This document shows, in pieces, positions 54,343 to 63,851 of a stretch of 64,000 nt of DNA. The stretch covers positions 620,001 through 684,000 of the forward strand of contig CANXME010002010.1 in NCBI GenBank assembly GCA_948144175.1. The letters are read 5' to 3'. The DNA is from Closterium sp. NIES-65. Its lineage: Eukaryota > Streptophyta > Zygnematophyceae > Desmidiales > Closteriaceae. The notes under the pieces were generated by a model. That model worked only from the letters and a program-made list of their open reading frames with translations, was not told where the DNA came from and searched no databases. Position numbers and translations under genes: made by a program. Numbering within the stretch: position 1 is the stretch's first letter; every line of letters begins with the position of its first letter.

Positions 54343-55480
54343 CTACAACAAGTGAGGGAAAGTGGGCACCAGTCCGAACAAAGTGCAGAAGCGCTTATGA
54401 TCACCAGGCTGAAGTGCCTTGGTGAATAAATCAGCGGTGTTGGCCTGAGAGGCCACGTAACGCAGACGAAGCTTACCACGCTGCTGCAGCTCTCGAGCAA
54501 GGAAGTAACGGAGAGCGATGTGCTTCGTTCTGTGCTCAAGTCTGTGCTCCTCACACAAGGCAATGGCAGCCTTGTTGTCGACGTACAGCACTAGAGGAGA
54601 ACTAGGCCGCTCTCCCAGGTCGGTCAGCAGGTAGGTGAGCCAGTGTAACTCTTGTGCAGCCATGGCTGTGGCGTAGATCTCAGCCTCACAACTGGAGCTG
54701 AGAACTGAAGACAAACGCCTAGAACGCCACGAACTGAGCCAGAGCCAAGGCTGAAGGTGTAACCCTGTGACGACCGCTGAGTAGCCTGGTCATCAACCCA
54801 AGAAGCGTATGAGTGCCCAGTGAGAACAACTGAGCTCCCTCATCCAAGCATGAGCCCCATGCCCGATGTACTGCACAAGTTGCGCAATACCCTCTTTGCA
54901 GCATCCCAGTGCACCTTTGGGTGCCTGCCAGGAGCCACGTAGCGGGCCAGAAGGCCAAGAGGGTATGCTAGGTCAAGACGAGTGCAAGTCATCAGGTACA
55001 TGAGGCAGCCCACTAGCTCTAGGTAAGGACCACTCGACTCTACAGACTCATCCGAAGGCAGAGCTGAGAGCGAGTGACCTATAGCCAGAGGAGTGACCTG
55101 TGCTGAGAACTAGGTGAAGCCGAAGCGCTGAAGGACCTGCTGCACCAAGTGTGACTGAGTCACGGTAATGGTGCACTGTGCTCTGTCCCGGGTGATCTGC
55201 AAGCCAAGGTAGCTACGCAGTTCACCCAGGTCTGTGCACGTGTGTCTCTTCTACAACTCGGACTTCACGTGGGCGAGAGCCTCAGTGTCAGCACTGGCAA
55301 AGACCAAGTCGTCGACGTACACGAGGATGTAGAACGGTGGCAGCGAAGTGTCGGTGCGCAGAAACAGCGACGGGTCAGCAGTAGAAGGACAGAACCCAAG
55401 TGCCGCAAGAGTAGTCCTCAGTGTGTCGTGCCACTCATGTGGCGCCTCGCGGAGACCACCGGCCACCGGAGGCTCCACTG
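54343..55480 (-). pseudogene. Copia L C-terminal RT and RNase H
   Basis: RT has REWHDTLRTTLAALGFCPST, ILVYVDDLVFASADTEALAH (YVDD near 55309-55320) and LGELRSYLGLQITRDRA. The connection region has LVGCLMYLMTCTR and LAYPLGLLARYVAPG. RNase H has the SYASWVDDQATQRSSQGYTF stretch in another frame, SCEAEIYATAMAAQELHWLT, VLYVDNKAAIALCEEHRLEH and ANTADLFTKALQPGDHKRF, ending at 54343. Frame changes lie near 54720 and 54830, and stops near 55250 and 55110. Confidence 0.88.
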
Positions 55481-56395
55481 GGTACCAGGAGGAAACGACC
55501 CAGTGAAGCCAGGAGGGCGGCGCAGCCAGATCTCCTCGTGCAGACTGCTTTGCAAGAAAGTTGTGCTGAAGTCAAGAGAGTGAAGCTCGTAGTCACGCTG
55601 AGCAGCAACGTGCAGTAGTACCCAAAGAGTGGTCATCTTCGGGGTGGGGGAGAAGGTCTGAAAGAAGTCTACTCCCTCTCGCTGACTGAAGCCTCGAGCA
55701 ACGTAACGAGCCTTGAAGACAGGCGGAGAACCCGGCGGCCGCTTCACCCCGAAAATCCACATGCCACTGACGATGTTCGCCCCAGGGGGGAGAACCTCGT
55801 CGACGTAGGTGCCTGTGGACTTCCAGGAAGCCATCTCTGCGTCCATGGCTGACTGCCACTGTGAGGAGTAGGGACCCTCGATCGCCTCAGCATTTGATCG
55901 AGGAGTCGGGATGTCTGGTGCATTCAGGTCTCCCTCAGGGGCAATCAGCATGGACACGAGATGGGGCGCAGCGGCTGCAATACAATTCAGGTCTTCCTGT
56001 CTGTCCTCAAGGACGTCCGTGCCTAGAGCACACTCACCCTTAATAGACGGAGGACACACAGACTCAGACTGAGCTACAAGAATGGCAGCGTACTCTAGAC
56101 GATAGTGAGCAGCAAAGTTGATAAGCTCAGCAACTAGGGCAGACGCAGCAGTCAACTCAAAAGAAGGGTCAGTGACAGAAGTGGCCAGGAGACGCGTGAC
56201 AGTAGGACTGGCAGCACGAACAGAGTCAGACTCCGGGTCAGCAAGGGCAGGAAGAGAGGACGGAGGAGGAGACGGCAGAGGGACACGCTGTGGAGCAGTG
56301 GAGGGACGCAGTGACATCTGGTGTGTGCCAGGGACAGATGGCGGACGCTCACGTGGTACACGGCGACTAGCGCAAGCAGTACGAACGGGTGGCAC
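55418..56395 (-). CDS. Copia L pre-RT block and N-terminal RT open frame (325 residues)
   Basis: It reads through the conserved block (SPTVTRLLATSVTDPSFEL, GECALGTDVLEDRQEDLNC, DIPTPRSNAEAIEGPYSSQW). It continues into RT: MDAEMASWKSTGTYVDEVLP, MWIFGVKRPPGSPPVFKARY, ARGFSQREGVDFFQTFSPTP, LHVAAQRDYELHSLDFSTTF, LHEEIWLRRPPGFTGS and PPGTQWSLRWPV. It is the longest undamaged RT N-terminal region here, and it shows the intact form of the site where A and K are interrupted. It ends by frameshift near 55440. Confidence 0.88.
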   Translation of the reverse strand: MPPVRTACASRRVPRERPPSVPGTHQMSLRPSTAPQRVPLPSPPPSSLPALADPESDSVRAASPTVTRLLATSVTDPSFELTAASALVAELINFAAHYRLEYAAILVAQSESVCPPSIKGECALGTDVLEDRQEDLNCIAAAAPHLVSMLIAPEGDLNAPDIPTPRSNAEAIEGPYSSQWQSAMDAEMASWKSTGTYVDEVLPPGANIVSGMWIFGVKRPPGSPPVFKARYVARGFSQREGVDFFQTFSPTPKMTTLWVLLHVAAQRDYELHSLDFSTTFLQSSLHEEIWLRRPPGFTGSFPPGTQWSLRWPVVSARRHMSGTTH

Positions 56396-56419
56396 AGGAC
56401 GAGACTCAAGCTGACGACG

Positions 56420-57340
56420 CTATGCAAGACTGCCTGTCGGACCAGTGTAGAGAGAAGGACTAGGAAGCGGCGAGGCAGGAGGTAGCTGTGACTGCGACTG
56501 GACAGGCGGAGGACACTCTATGGAGGGAGGAGGACTAGGAGGAGGCGGCTGACCAAGAACCTGCTGAAGGAGTGGAACGAAGTACGGCTGCGGCCGTGAA
56601 GTGCCCCCAAGAGCAGCAGAGACAGCACCAGAACCTCCACCAGCTCCAGCAGAATCTCCAGCATCTCCAGCAGCACCTCCAGCACCTCTAGTACCTCCAG
56701 CAGCTCCAGCAAAACCTCCAGCAGCTCCAGCAGCACCTCTAGCAGCTCCAGCAGCACCTCCAGTACCTCCAGCAGAACCTCCAGCAGCTCTAGCAGAACC
56801 TCCAGCAGCTCCAGCAGAACCTCCATCAGCTCCAGCAGAAGGAGGGTCTCCAGCGGGTGGTACCTCAACACCAGGAGCTCCACTCCGGAGGCTACAGCGC
56901 CGAGCGTACCACTCATGCAACCGCTGAGGGGAGGGAGGCTCCGGCTGCGACACGGCACCCGCAGGACCACTAGCCCCAACTCCAGCAGGCCCCCCACCTC
57001 TAGTACGACGGAGGCTGTAATACTGAGAGTACCACTCACGCAGCTGCTGTGAAGAAGGGGCGCCAGCAGGCACAGTACGGTCAGTCTCAAAGCCCCCAGC
57101 CTCAGCGCCTCTATGCGCAACACCCCCAGTCGCATCACCTCCAGGCTCAGCACCCGCAGTCTCCGCATTGCCAGTCTCAGCACCCCCAGGCCCAGCACCC
57201 TCAGTCTCAGCACCCCCAGGCTCAGCACAACCAGGCTCAGCACGCTCAGCACCTCGCACAGGACCAGAGTCAACAGCTACCTCCACAGGCTCGACCGGGT
57301 CTACCTGGGAAACACCTTAGGGAGCAGCACCCTAGGGAGG
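56420..57340 (-). repeat. Copia L integrase-RT linker repeats
   Basis: The minus strand encodes GAEPGGAETEGAGPGGAETG-like repeats (57260-57080), then SSQQLREWYSQYY at about 57050-57020. A second box PPSPQRLHEWYARRCS follows at about 56950-56900, then an AGGSAGAAGGSARAAGGSA array (about 56860-56640) and RPQPYFVPLLQQVLGQPPPP. The plus strand therefore shows open but meaningless frames. Confidence 0.75.
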
Positions 57341-58860
57341 CAGGGGGTCTACCGAAGCAGCACCTGGCATGAGGAAGAGCGGCGGAGGGGGGAGAGGGGC
57401 AGGGCCGTAGGGGAAGAGACGGTAAAAGGGGACCGCCTCGTCAAAGGTGACGTCCTGAGAGGCGAAGACCCAGCGCGAGGTGGGGTGGTAAAACTGCCAG
57501 CCAGGCGCGCCTGGGAAAAAGCCAAGGAAGACACAGGGAACGGCACGGGAGGAGAGCTTGTCCGCGGACGTATCGCGGACAAAGGCTCGACATCCCCAGA
57601 CGCGGAACACAGACGCATCGCCAACCTCCCCCGTCCAACGCAGGGTAGGCGAGGTCTCTGGAACAGAGACTCGGGGCCAGAGGTTGAGCTGATGGGCGTC
57701 GTACTGTACTGCAAACAGCCACAGGAAATGGGGGGCAGCCGCATGGATCATGCAGGTACGAGCGACCTCCATGACAAGACCAATGCGGCGCTCAGCAACC
57801 CCATTCTGCTGCGGAGAGGCCGGGAGAGTGAACGTCTGGCGGATGCCGTGCTCCGCACAGTAGGCTGCCAAGAGGTCACAGGAAAACTCGCCACCTCTGT
57901 CAGAGTGCAGACGCAGGACAGGAAAGTCCGACTAGAACCGCTGGCGGAGCTGGAGACGAGCAGCCCGGATCCAGGGGATCAAGACATAAGGGACCTCACC
58001 GTTGGTACGCAAGGGGAAGACCGTGGTGTAGCGCGTGTAGTCGTCGACGACCAGCATAAAGTACCGCTCGTGAACCTGTCCCCGGACGCGGGCGGGGCCC
58101 CACACGTCCAGGTGGAGAGTCTACAGGGGAGCCTCTGTGGGAGGGAACGAGGAGGAGTGTGGTGCTGCGCGCTGCCGCCCCTCGACACAGGGAAGACAGG
58201 GAGGAGCAGGTGAGGGTGGGAGAGGAGGGAGAACCCTGGGAAGACCAAAGACAAGGTACCTGGAGTGCATGCTGCGAAGACGCTGCACTTACGGGTGACC
58301 GAGGCGGTGGTGCCAGAGGACAGTCCTGTGCGATAGGGAGCGACACGAGCAGGGGGCTGACCGCTGACCTGACGCAGACGCAGACGCAGCGACCTGAGGA
58401 GACTCAGTGGTCAGTGTGTACAAGTCCAACCCCGGCTGCCGAGTGAAGGTAGCCAGGTGACGACCCGTCCGCGCACACGTGCAATGAAGGTAGGCCGGGG
58501 TGAACTGGTGAACACCCGTGTCCTGGAGCACGGAACCTGCCACCAAGTTCGTAGAGAACGAGGGGAGGTAGAGGCCCGACAGCGTGCCAGACGGGACAGC
58601 AGGACAAGGGAGGGCAGTGGTGGAGGTCGCAAGGACCGGACCCCCGGAGGGGTCAGCCAGGGAGACAGCAACCGGTCGAGGAAGCTGCTCTGAGGTAGTG
58701 CGGTTGCGGAAGAAAAAGCGGGAGTAGCGCCTGACGTATGATCATAGAGGGAGACATCGTCTGTGGCAGTGATCTGGAGGAACAGGTGAAGGTCATCTAA
58801 TCACACCTCAAACTTAATCGGGTGACCCTCAGCGTCAAAGGTGAGAATGGATGGGGTGGC
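57332..58860 (-). pseudogene. Copia L gag start fused to protease, and integrase
   Basis: Gag begins at 58860 (MATPSILTFDAEGHPIKFEV, then a stop, DLHLFLQITATDDVSLYDHT). After about 45 residues it jumps to SGATPAF and the FFRNRTTSEQ-type protease region, so most of gag, the knuckle and the protease Asp are deleted. Then WHHRLGHP, CLPCVEGRQRAAPH and the integrase core with LDVWGP, HSDRGGEFSC and NGVAERRIG, Glu kept. Stops lie near 58288, 58121 and 57933. The last part (57871-57332, 179 residues) is open: SADKLSSRAVPCVFLGF, WQFYHPTSRWVFASQ. Confidence 0.85.
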
Positions 58861-58862
58861 CA

Positions 58863-59449
58863 TAGTGGTAGTAGGAACAGTAGCAGTAGTAGCAGTAGTA
58901 CAGTAGGAACAGGAACAGGAGTTGTTGCAGGTGGGGTACAGTAGGGCAGCGCGGCTCGGCTAGGGCGGCGCGGCTCGGTTTGGGCGGCGCGGCTCGGTTC
59001 GGGCGGCGCGGCTCGGTCCGGGCTACGCGGTTGTGCGCGCCTGGGGGCGTGCGTGTGGGCGGCTGTAACGGGCGGGCCGTGGCCACTCATGGGCTTTAAT
59101 AGCGTGCGGGTGGCCTAGAGAGGGCGTCGCGGCCTACGGGCGGGGCTGCTGGTCGCTGGCGGACTACACGCGGCCAGGAGGGCCGGTCGACGAGCTGCTC
59201 GTGGTGGCGTGGGCGGCTAACGGACGGCACGCGCTCAGAAAACGGCTGCGTGCGGGCTACTAGGGGGCGATGCGCGGGAAAAAAAAAAAGGCCGCGCGCG
59301 GCACTAGCGAGCCGCGCAAAGGCAGCAGGAGAAGACGAGGCGCACGAGGGTGCACTAGGAGAACGGCGCTCGAGGGCGCTATGACAAAAAGGCGCTTGAG
59401 GGCGCTTCTAACGGTGGGCCCTTAGGTGAGTCTTAGGTCTAGAACCTAA
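58863..59449 (-). repeat. Leader of copia L
   Basis: It lies between the gag start and the primer site. It contains GGCGGCGCGGCTCGG repeats (58950-59020) and GGGCGCT/CGAGGGCGC words near 59340-59400, mirrored in the leader of K (GCGCCCTAGAGCGCCCTC near 51897). That supports a close relation between K and L. No gene seen. Confidence 0.6.
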
Positions 59450-59592
59450 GCTCTGATACCATGTCAGAATGAGAAGTGTTTGAACTATGAAAAGTTGGAG
59501 TACAAGTAGCAAACCCTAGCTTTGTGTACCCCCAAAAGGCTAACCCCACTATAGCCTACACAACAATAACACATATAGTGTTTGACACATGT

Positions 59593-60184
59593 ATGCATTT
59601 ACTATTAGTGTTGATGGTGACTGTTACTTGTGTGTGCCAGGCATTGCGACCAGTAAGGCTGCCGCTCTAGGTGTCAGTGTGTTTGCTGCCCCTGGTCCTA
59701 GTGAGGCTGCTGCTCTAGGTGCAGGTGTGTCTGCTGCTTCAGGTACTTGTGAGTCTGCGCTTTCAGGTACTGGGCCTACTGCAGCACTGCACACCTTCAC
59801 TCTGGACTCTGATGCTTCCCGCTGTTTCTTTCGCGACCACACTGCCCTAGAGCAGCTCCCTAGGCCGGTTGCTGTCTCCCTGGCTGACCCCTCCGGGGGT
59901 CGGTCCTTGCGACCTCCACCACTGCCCTCCCCTGTCCTGGTGTCCCGTCCGGCACCCTGTCGGGCCTTTACCTCCCCTCGTTCTCCACAAACTTGGTGGT
60001 TGGTTCCGCGCTCCAGGATGTGGGTGTTCACTAGTTCACCCCTGCCTACGAGCGTGTGACACACTGCACGTGTGCCCACACGGGTCGACACCTGGCTACC
60101 TTCATTCGGCAGCCGGGGTCGGACTTGTACACACGGACCACTGAGTCCCCTCGGGTAGTGGCGTCTGCGTCTGCGTAAGGTCAG
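59593..60184 (+). pseudogene. Copia K protease region
   Basis: It reads MYAFTISVDGDCYLCVPGIA, a GAGVSAASGTCESALSG spacer, then LHTFTLDSDASRCFFRDHTA, where the active-site DSGA is DSDA (about 59799-59810). A frame change follows VSLADPSGG near 59900, then PAPCRAFTSPRSPQTWW and CTCAHTGRHLATF-type sequence in other frames. Gly to Asp in the active site and the frameshift both abolish the protease. Confidence 0.8.
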
Positions 60185-61732
60185 TTGTCCGCCCCCTGCT
60201 CGTGTCGCACCCTGTCGCACCGGACGGTCCTCTGGCACTACCGCCTTGGGCACCCTTCGATGCAGCGCCTTTGTGGCATGCACTCCCGTTACCTTGTCTC
60301 TGGTCTCCCCAGGTCACTGCCTCCCCTGCCACCGTCCCCTGCCCCTCCCTGCCTTCCCTGTGTCGAGGGGCGGCAGCGTGCCACCCCTCACTCCTCTGAG
60401 TTTCCCCCGAGGAAGGCCCCTCTGGAGACCCTGCACATGGACGTATGGGGCCTAGCCCGCGTCCGTGGACAGGGAGGAGAGCGCTACTTCCTGCTGGTAG
60501 TTGATGATTACACGCGTTACACCACCAAGGGAGAGGTCCCTGCTGTTTTGATCCCTTGGATCCGCGCTACCCGTCTCCAAATAAAGAGGCAATTTCGCAC
60601 GGACCTTCCCGTCCTGCGACTTCACTCTGACAGAGGTGGTGAGTTTTCCTCCGGTCTCTTGGGGACCTTCTGTCAGGGGGAGGGCATTCGCCAGACGTTC
60701 ACGCTTCCGGCCTCTCCTCAGCAGAATGGGGTTGCTAAGCGCCGCATTGGCTTGGTCATGGAGGTCGCTCGTACCTCCTTGGTCCATGCGGCTGCCCCCC
60801 TTTTTCTGTGGCCGTTTGCGGTCCGGTACACCGTGCATCAGCTCAACCTCTGGCCCCGTGTCTCCGTTCTGGAGACCTCGCCGACGCTGCGTTGGACGGG
60901 AGAGGTTGGCGACGCGTCTGTGTTCCGGGTCTGGGGATTTCGTGCCTTTGTTCACGATACGTCCGCGGACAAGCTCTCTGCCCGCGCTGCTCCCTGTATC
61001 TTCCTTGGCTTTGTCCCTGACGCACCTGGCTGGCAGTTTTACCACCCCACCTCGCGAAGGGTCTTCGCCTCTCAGGACGTCACGTTTGACGAGTCGGTCC
61101 CCTTGTATCGTCTCTTCCCCTACCGCAGTGCCCCGCTTCCCCCCTTGCCGCTCTTCCTTACGCCAGGTGCTGCTTTGGTAGACCCCCTGCCTCCCCAGGG
61201 TCCTGCTCCCTCAGGTGTTTCCCAGGTAGACCCGGTCGAGCTTGTCGAGGTAGCTGTCGACTACGGTCCTCCGCGAGGTAGTGAGCGTGCTAAGCCTGAG
61301 CGTGCTGAGCCTGGTGGTGATGGGTCTGGGAGTACTGAGACTAGGGGTGCTGAGCCTGGGGGTGTGGGGACTGGGGGTACTGAGCCTGGGGGTGCGGAGC
61401 CTGGGGGTGCTGAGTCTGGAGGTCCTGAGCCTGGGGGTACTGCGCCTGGGGCCGCTCTCTCTTCCCAGCAGCTGCGTGAGTGGTACTCTCGGTACTGTCG
61501 CCGCCTCCGTGGTGCTACTGGAGCTGGAGCTGAGGGCGCTGTACCTACTGGAGGTGGTGTTGCTGCTAACCCTGGGGTCGGCACTGGAGGTGCTGGAGCC
61601 ACTGATCCTGGAGGTGCTCGTACTGGCGATACTGGGGCTGCTAGGACTGGGGGTGCTTTTGGAGAGGCTGCTGGTGCTACTGGAGGTACTGGAGCTGCTG
61701 GTGGTGCTGCAGGAGTTGGAGCTGCTGCTTGA
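60185..61732 (+). CDS. Copia K integrase and linker open frame (515 residues)
   Basis: The zinc region has H18, H23 (WHYRLGH), C56 and C59. The core has D86 (MDVWG) and D149 (HSDRGGEF), but the catalytic Glu in NGVAER is Lys at residue 185 (codon 60737-60739), and six residues (VFPLRT-like) are missing after YTT. Then SADKLSARAAPCIFLGF, WQFYHPTSRRVFASQDVTF, the repeat array GAEPGGVGTGGTEPGGAEPG, the box SSQQLREWYSRYC and a Gly/Ala-rich tail. The start Met is internal to the original polyprotein. It reads open but is catalytically dead. Confidence 0.85.
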   Translation: MSAPCSCRTLSHRTVLWHYRLGHPSMQRLCGMHSRYLVSGLPRSLPPLPPSPAPPCLPCVEGRQRATPHSSEFPPRKAPLETLHMDVWGLARVRGQGGERYFLLVVDDYTRYTTKGEVPAVLIPWIRATRLQIKRQFRTDLPVLRLHSDRGGEFSSGLLGTFCQGEGIRQTFTLPASPQQNGVAKRRIGLVMEVARTSLVHAAAPLFLWPFAVRYTVHQLNLWPRVSVLETSPTLRWTGEVGDASVFRVWGFRAFVHDTSADKLSARAAPCIFLGFVPDAPGWQFYHPTSRRVFASQDVTFDESVPLYRLFPYRSAPLPPLPLFLTPGAALVDPLPPQGPAPSGVSQVDPVELVEVAVDYGPPRGSERAKPERAEPGGDGSGSTETRGAEPGGVGTGGTEPGGAEPGGAESGGPEPGGTAPGAALSSQQLREWYSRYCRRLRGATGAGAEGAVPTGGGVAANPGVGTGGAGATDPGGARTGDTGAARTGGAFGEAAGATGGTGAAGGAAGVGAAA

Positions 61733-62832
61733 GGTTCTGGTGCTGTCTCTACTGGTTCCGGGGGCACTGCACGACCGCGACCGTACTTTGTTCCACTCCT
61801 CCAGCAGGTTCTTGGCCAGCCGCCTCCTCCTTGTCCTGCTCCCTCCTTAGAGTTTCCTCCGCCTGTCCAGTCGCAGTCACAGCTACCGCCTGCCTCGCCA
61901 CTTCCTGGTCCTTCTCCCTACATTGGTCCGACAAGCGGTCTTGCAGAGCGTCGAGAGCCTGAGTCTTGTCCTGTGTCGCTTGAGTCTCGTCCTGTGTCGC
62001 CTGTTCTTGCTGCTCGCTCTGGTCGCCGTGCTCCGCGTGAGCGTCCTCCACCTACCCCTAGCACACACTATATGACTCTGCGTCCTTCCACTACTCGATT
62101 GCGTGTCCCTCTGCCGTCTCCTCCTGCGTCCTCTCTTCCAGTCCTTGCTGACCCGGAGTCTGACCGGGTTCGTGCTGCCAGTCCTACTGTCACGCGTCTC
62201 CTGGCCACTGCTGTCACTGACCCTTCCTTTGAGCCTGCTGCTGCGTCTGCCCTAGTTGCTGAGCTTGTCGACTTTGCTGCTCACTGTCGTCTAGACTACG
62301 CCGCGAATCTTGTTGCTGAGTCTGAGTCTGTGTGTCCTCTGTCCGTCGAGGGTGAGTGTGCTCTAGGCACGGACGTCCTTGAGGACAGGCAGGAGGACCT
62401 TGAGTGTCTTGCTGATGCTGCGCCTCATCTCGTTTCCATGCTGATTGCCCCTGAGGGAGACCCGGATGCTCCAGACATCCCGACCCCGCGCTCTTACGCT
62501 GAGGCGATCGCGGGTGAGTAATCCTCTCAGTGGCAGTCAGCCATGGATGCAGAGATGGCATCCTGGAAGTCCACTGGCACTTATGTCGACGAGGTTCCCC
62601 TCCTGGGGCGAACATCGTCAGTGGCATGTGGATTTTCAGGGTGAAGCGGCCGACGGGTTCTCCGCCTGTCTTCAAGGCTCATTACGTTGCTCGAGGCTTC
62701 AGTCAGCGAGAGGGAGTAGACTTCTTTCAGACCTTCTCCCCCACCCCGAAGATGACCACTCTTCGGGAGCTACTACACGTTTCCGCTCAGCATGACTACG
62801 AGCTTCATTCTCTTGACTTCAGCACAGCTTTC
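61733..62832 (+). pseudogene. Copia K pre-RT block and start of RT
   Basis: It reads RPRPYFVPLLQQVLGQPPPP and the conserved block with SPTVTRLLATAVTDPSFEP, ALGTDVLEDRQEDLEC and DIPTPRSYAEAIAGE, then a stop at 62518-62520. RT then reads MDAEMASWKSTGTYVDEVP, MWIFRVKRPTGSPPVFKAHY, ARGFSQREGVDFFQTFSPTP and DYELHSLDFSTAF. A 1-2 base change near 62598 shifts the frame. It ends at base 62832, where the LTR of M begins. Confidence 0.85.
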
Positions 62833-63849
62833 TGTTGTGCCAACACATTACAGTGGCATGGTCATCGCACTCCCATTCGGCCTACAAGCCTGCTCAGCTT
62901 CTGGAATTTTGTGTGAAGGTTGTTCAACATGTGTTCTTCAAACCCTCAAAGTTTCTGAATTTTTTAAGCAGTTACCAAGGCATGACAACATTTTATGTTT
63001 CAAGATTTATGGCATCCCGGAAGTGTGTGTTACTCCTTTTGGGTAACACCCGAGTTCACCATTTCGGCTGCTGACTCGTCTACCAAGATCGGATTTGTCT
63101 GAAATTCGGTCTGGTACTCCTTTGCCGCGCTGTGCAGGTGTTTACAAAGTTCTAGAAAGATCCAACATCTGAGCATTGCATGACAGCTGCCGAAATTCAC
63201 TGTTCCGTAGTCATGGTGCACTGTTGGCAGCATTTCCCTTGCCACACTTTCATTGTTGTCATGCCAATGGTGCAGGGACAGAGAATGAGACAAGACGTAC
63301 AGGTGGTCAAGTGGGACTCTACAACCCTCCTTTTGAGAAGTGTTGTCTTCCTGGAAGCAGCTTGCAAGAGGGTGCAAGTGGGAAGACAAACTGACTCATG
63401 TTGGCTTGATTCACTATTGGTAGTCTTGAGTACAGCTCTGAACATCCAAGTGTGGTTGGCTTTGCTGACCTAGCTAGGACGTTTCCCATTCTTCTCTAGA
63501 CTTTCTCCCCTAGGACTCAACCTTCTCTGCGTTCCCAGGATGACCCAACTCCTTATGTGTCCCCTAGGCAATGTTGTACTCACCTCTTCCTTGCATCAAT
63601 GAGAATACACGTTTTTCAGCCGAGCTTACGTTTTCGTTCACTGCGTAGTGCACACACCTCTGATAATAGCAAGTAATATACCGTTGGAAAGCAGACAGCT
63701 ACGGCTAACCGCTGTCCAAGTTTTAGCCTCGTATGGTTTTGGAGCTGATCGTGACGACGTTCTGAACAGAGGCGGTTTGAAGACGTCAGATTCTGCTTAG
63801 GCGGTTTCATGGGCATCCGCGACCTCTAAGTGGACTCTTGACTATAACA
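62833..63849 (+). mobile_element. Element M: ~1-kb 5' LTR inserted in the RT of copia K
   Basis: It starts TGTTGTGCCAAC and ends GACTATAACA (TGTT/AACA ends, 1017 bp), followed two bases later by a perfect primer site TGGTATCAGAGCC at 63852. The 5 bases before it are CTTTC (62828-62832), the likely left copy of a target duplication whose partner is outside the window. No gene lies within the LTR. It belongs to neither the short-LTR nor the GTCGAC-rich family. Confidence 0.8.
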
Positions 63850-63851
63850 AG

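Larger units (their letters stand above)
53988..59587 (-). mobile_element. Copia element L, complete ends, inserted in copia K
   Basis: The LTRs are 53988-54112 and 59462-59587 (125 and 126 bp; four substitutions and one indel by eye), TGTCAGAATGAGAAG...GTGTTTGACA. The flanks CAGGT (53983-53987) and CATGT (59588-59592) are a duplication with one later change. A perfect reversed primer site, GCTCTGATACCA, is at 59450-59461; the reversed polypurine hairpin is at 54113-54135. Reading leftward: leader, gag start, protease (truncated), integrase, linker, RT, RNase H. Confidence 0.95.
51696..62832 (+). mobile_element. Copia element K, split by copia L and ended by LTR of M
   Basis: The 5' LTR is 51696-51828 (133 bp, TGTCAAACATTAT...TTCGAACA), followed by primer site TGGCATCAAAAGCC at 51829. 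The leader, gag and start of protease run to 53987. Copia L is then inserted, and the reading resumes at 59588-59593 (CTAGGAGCC|ATGTATGC, the C(A)TGT duplication). Protease, integrase, linker, pre-RT block and the first part of RT follow, to LDFSTAF at 62832. There the LTR of M starts, so the 3' end of K is not in the window. Confidence 0.9.
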
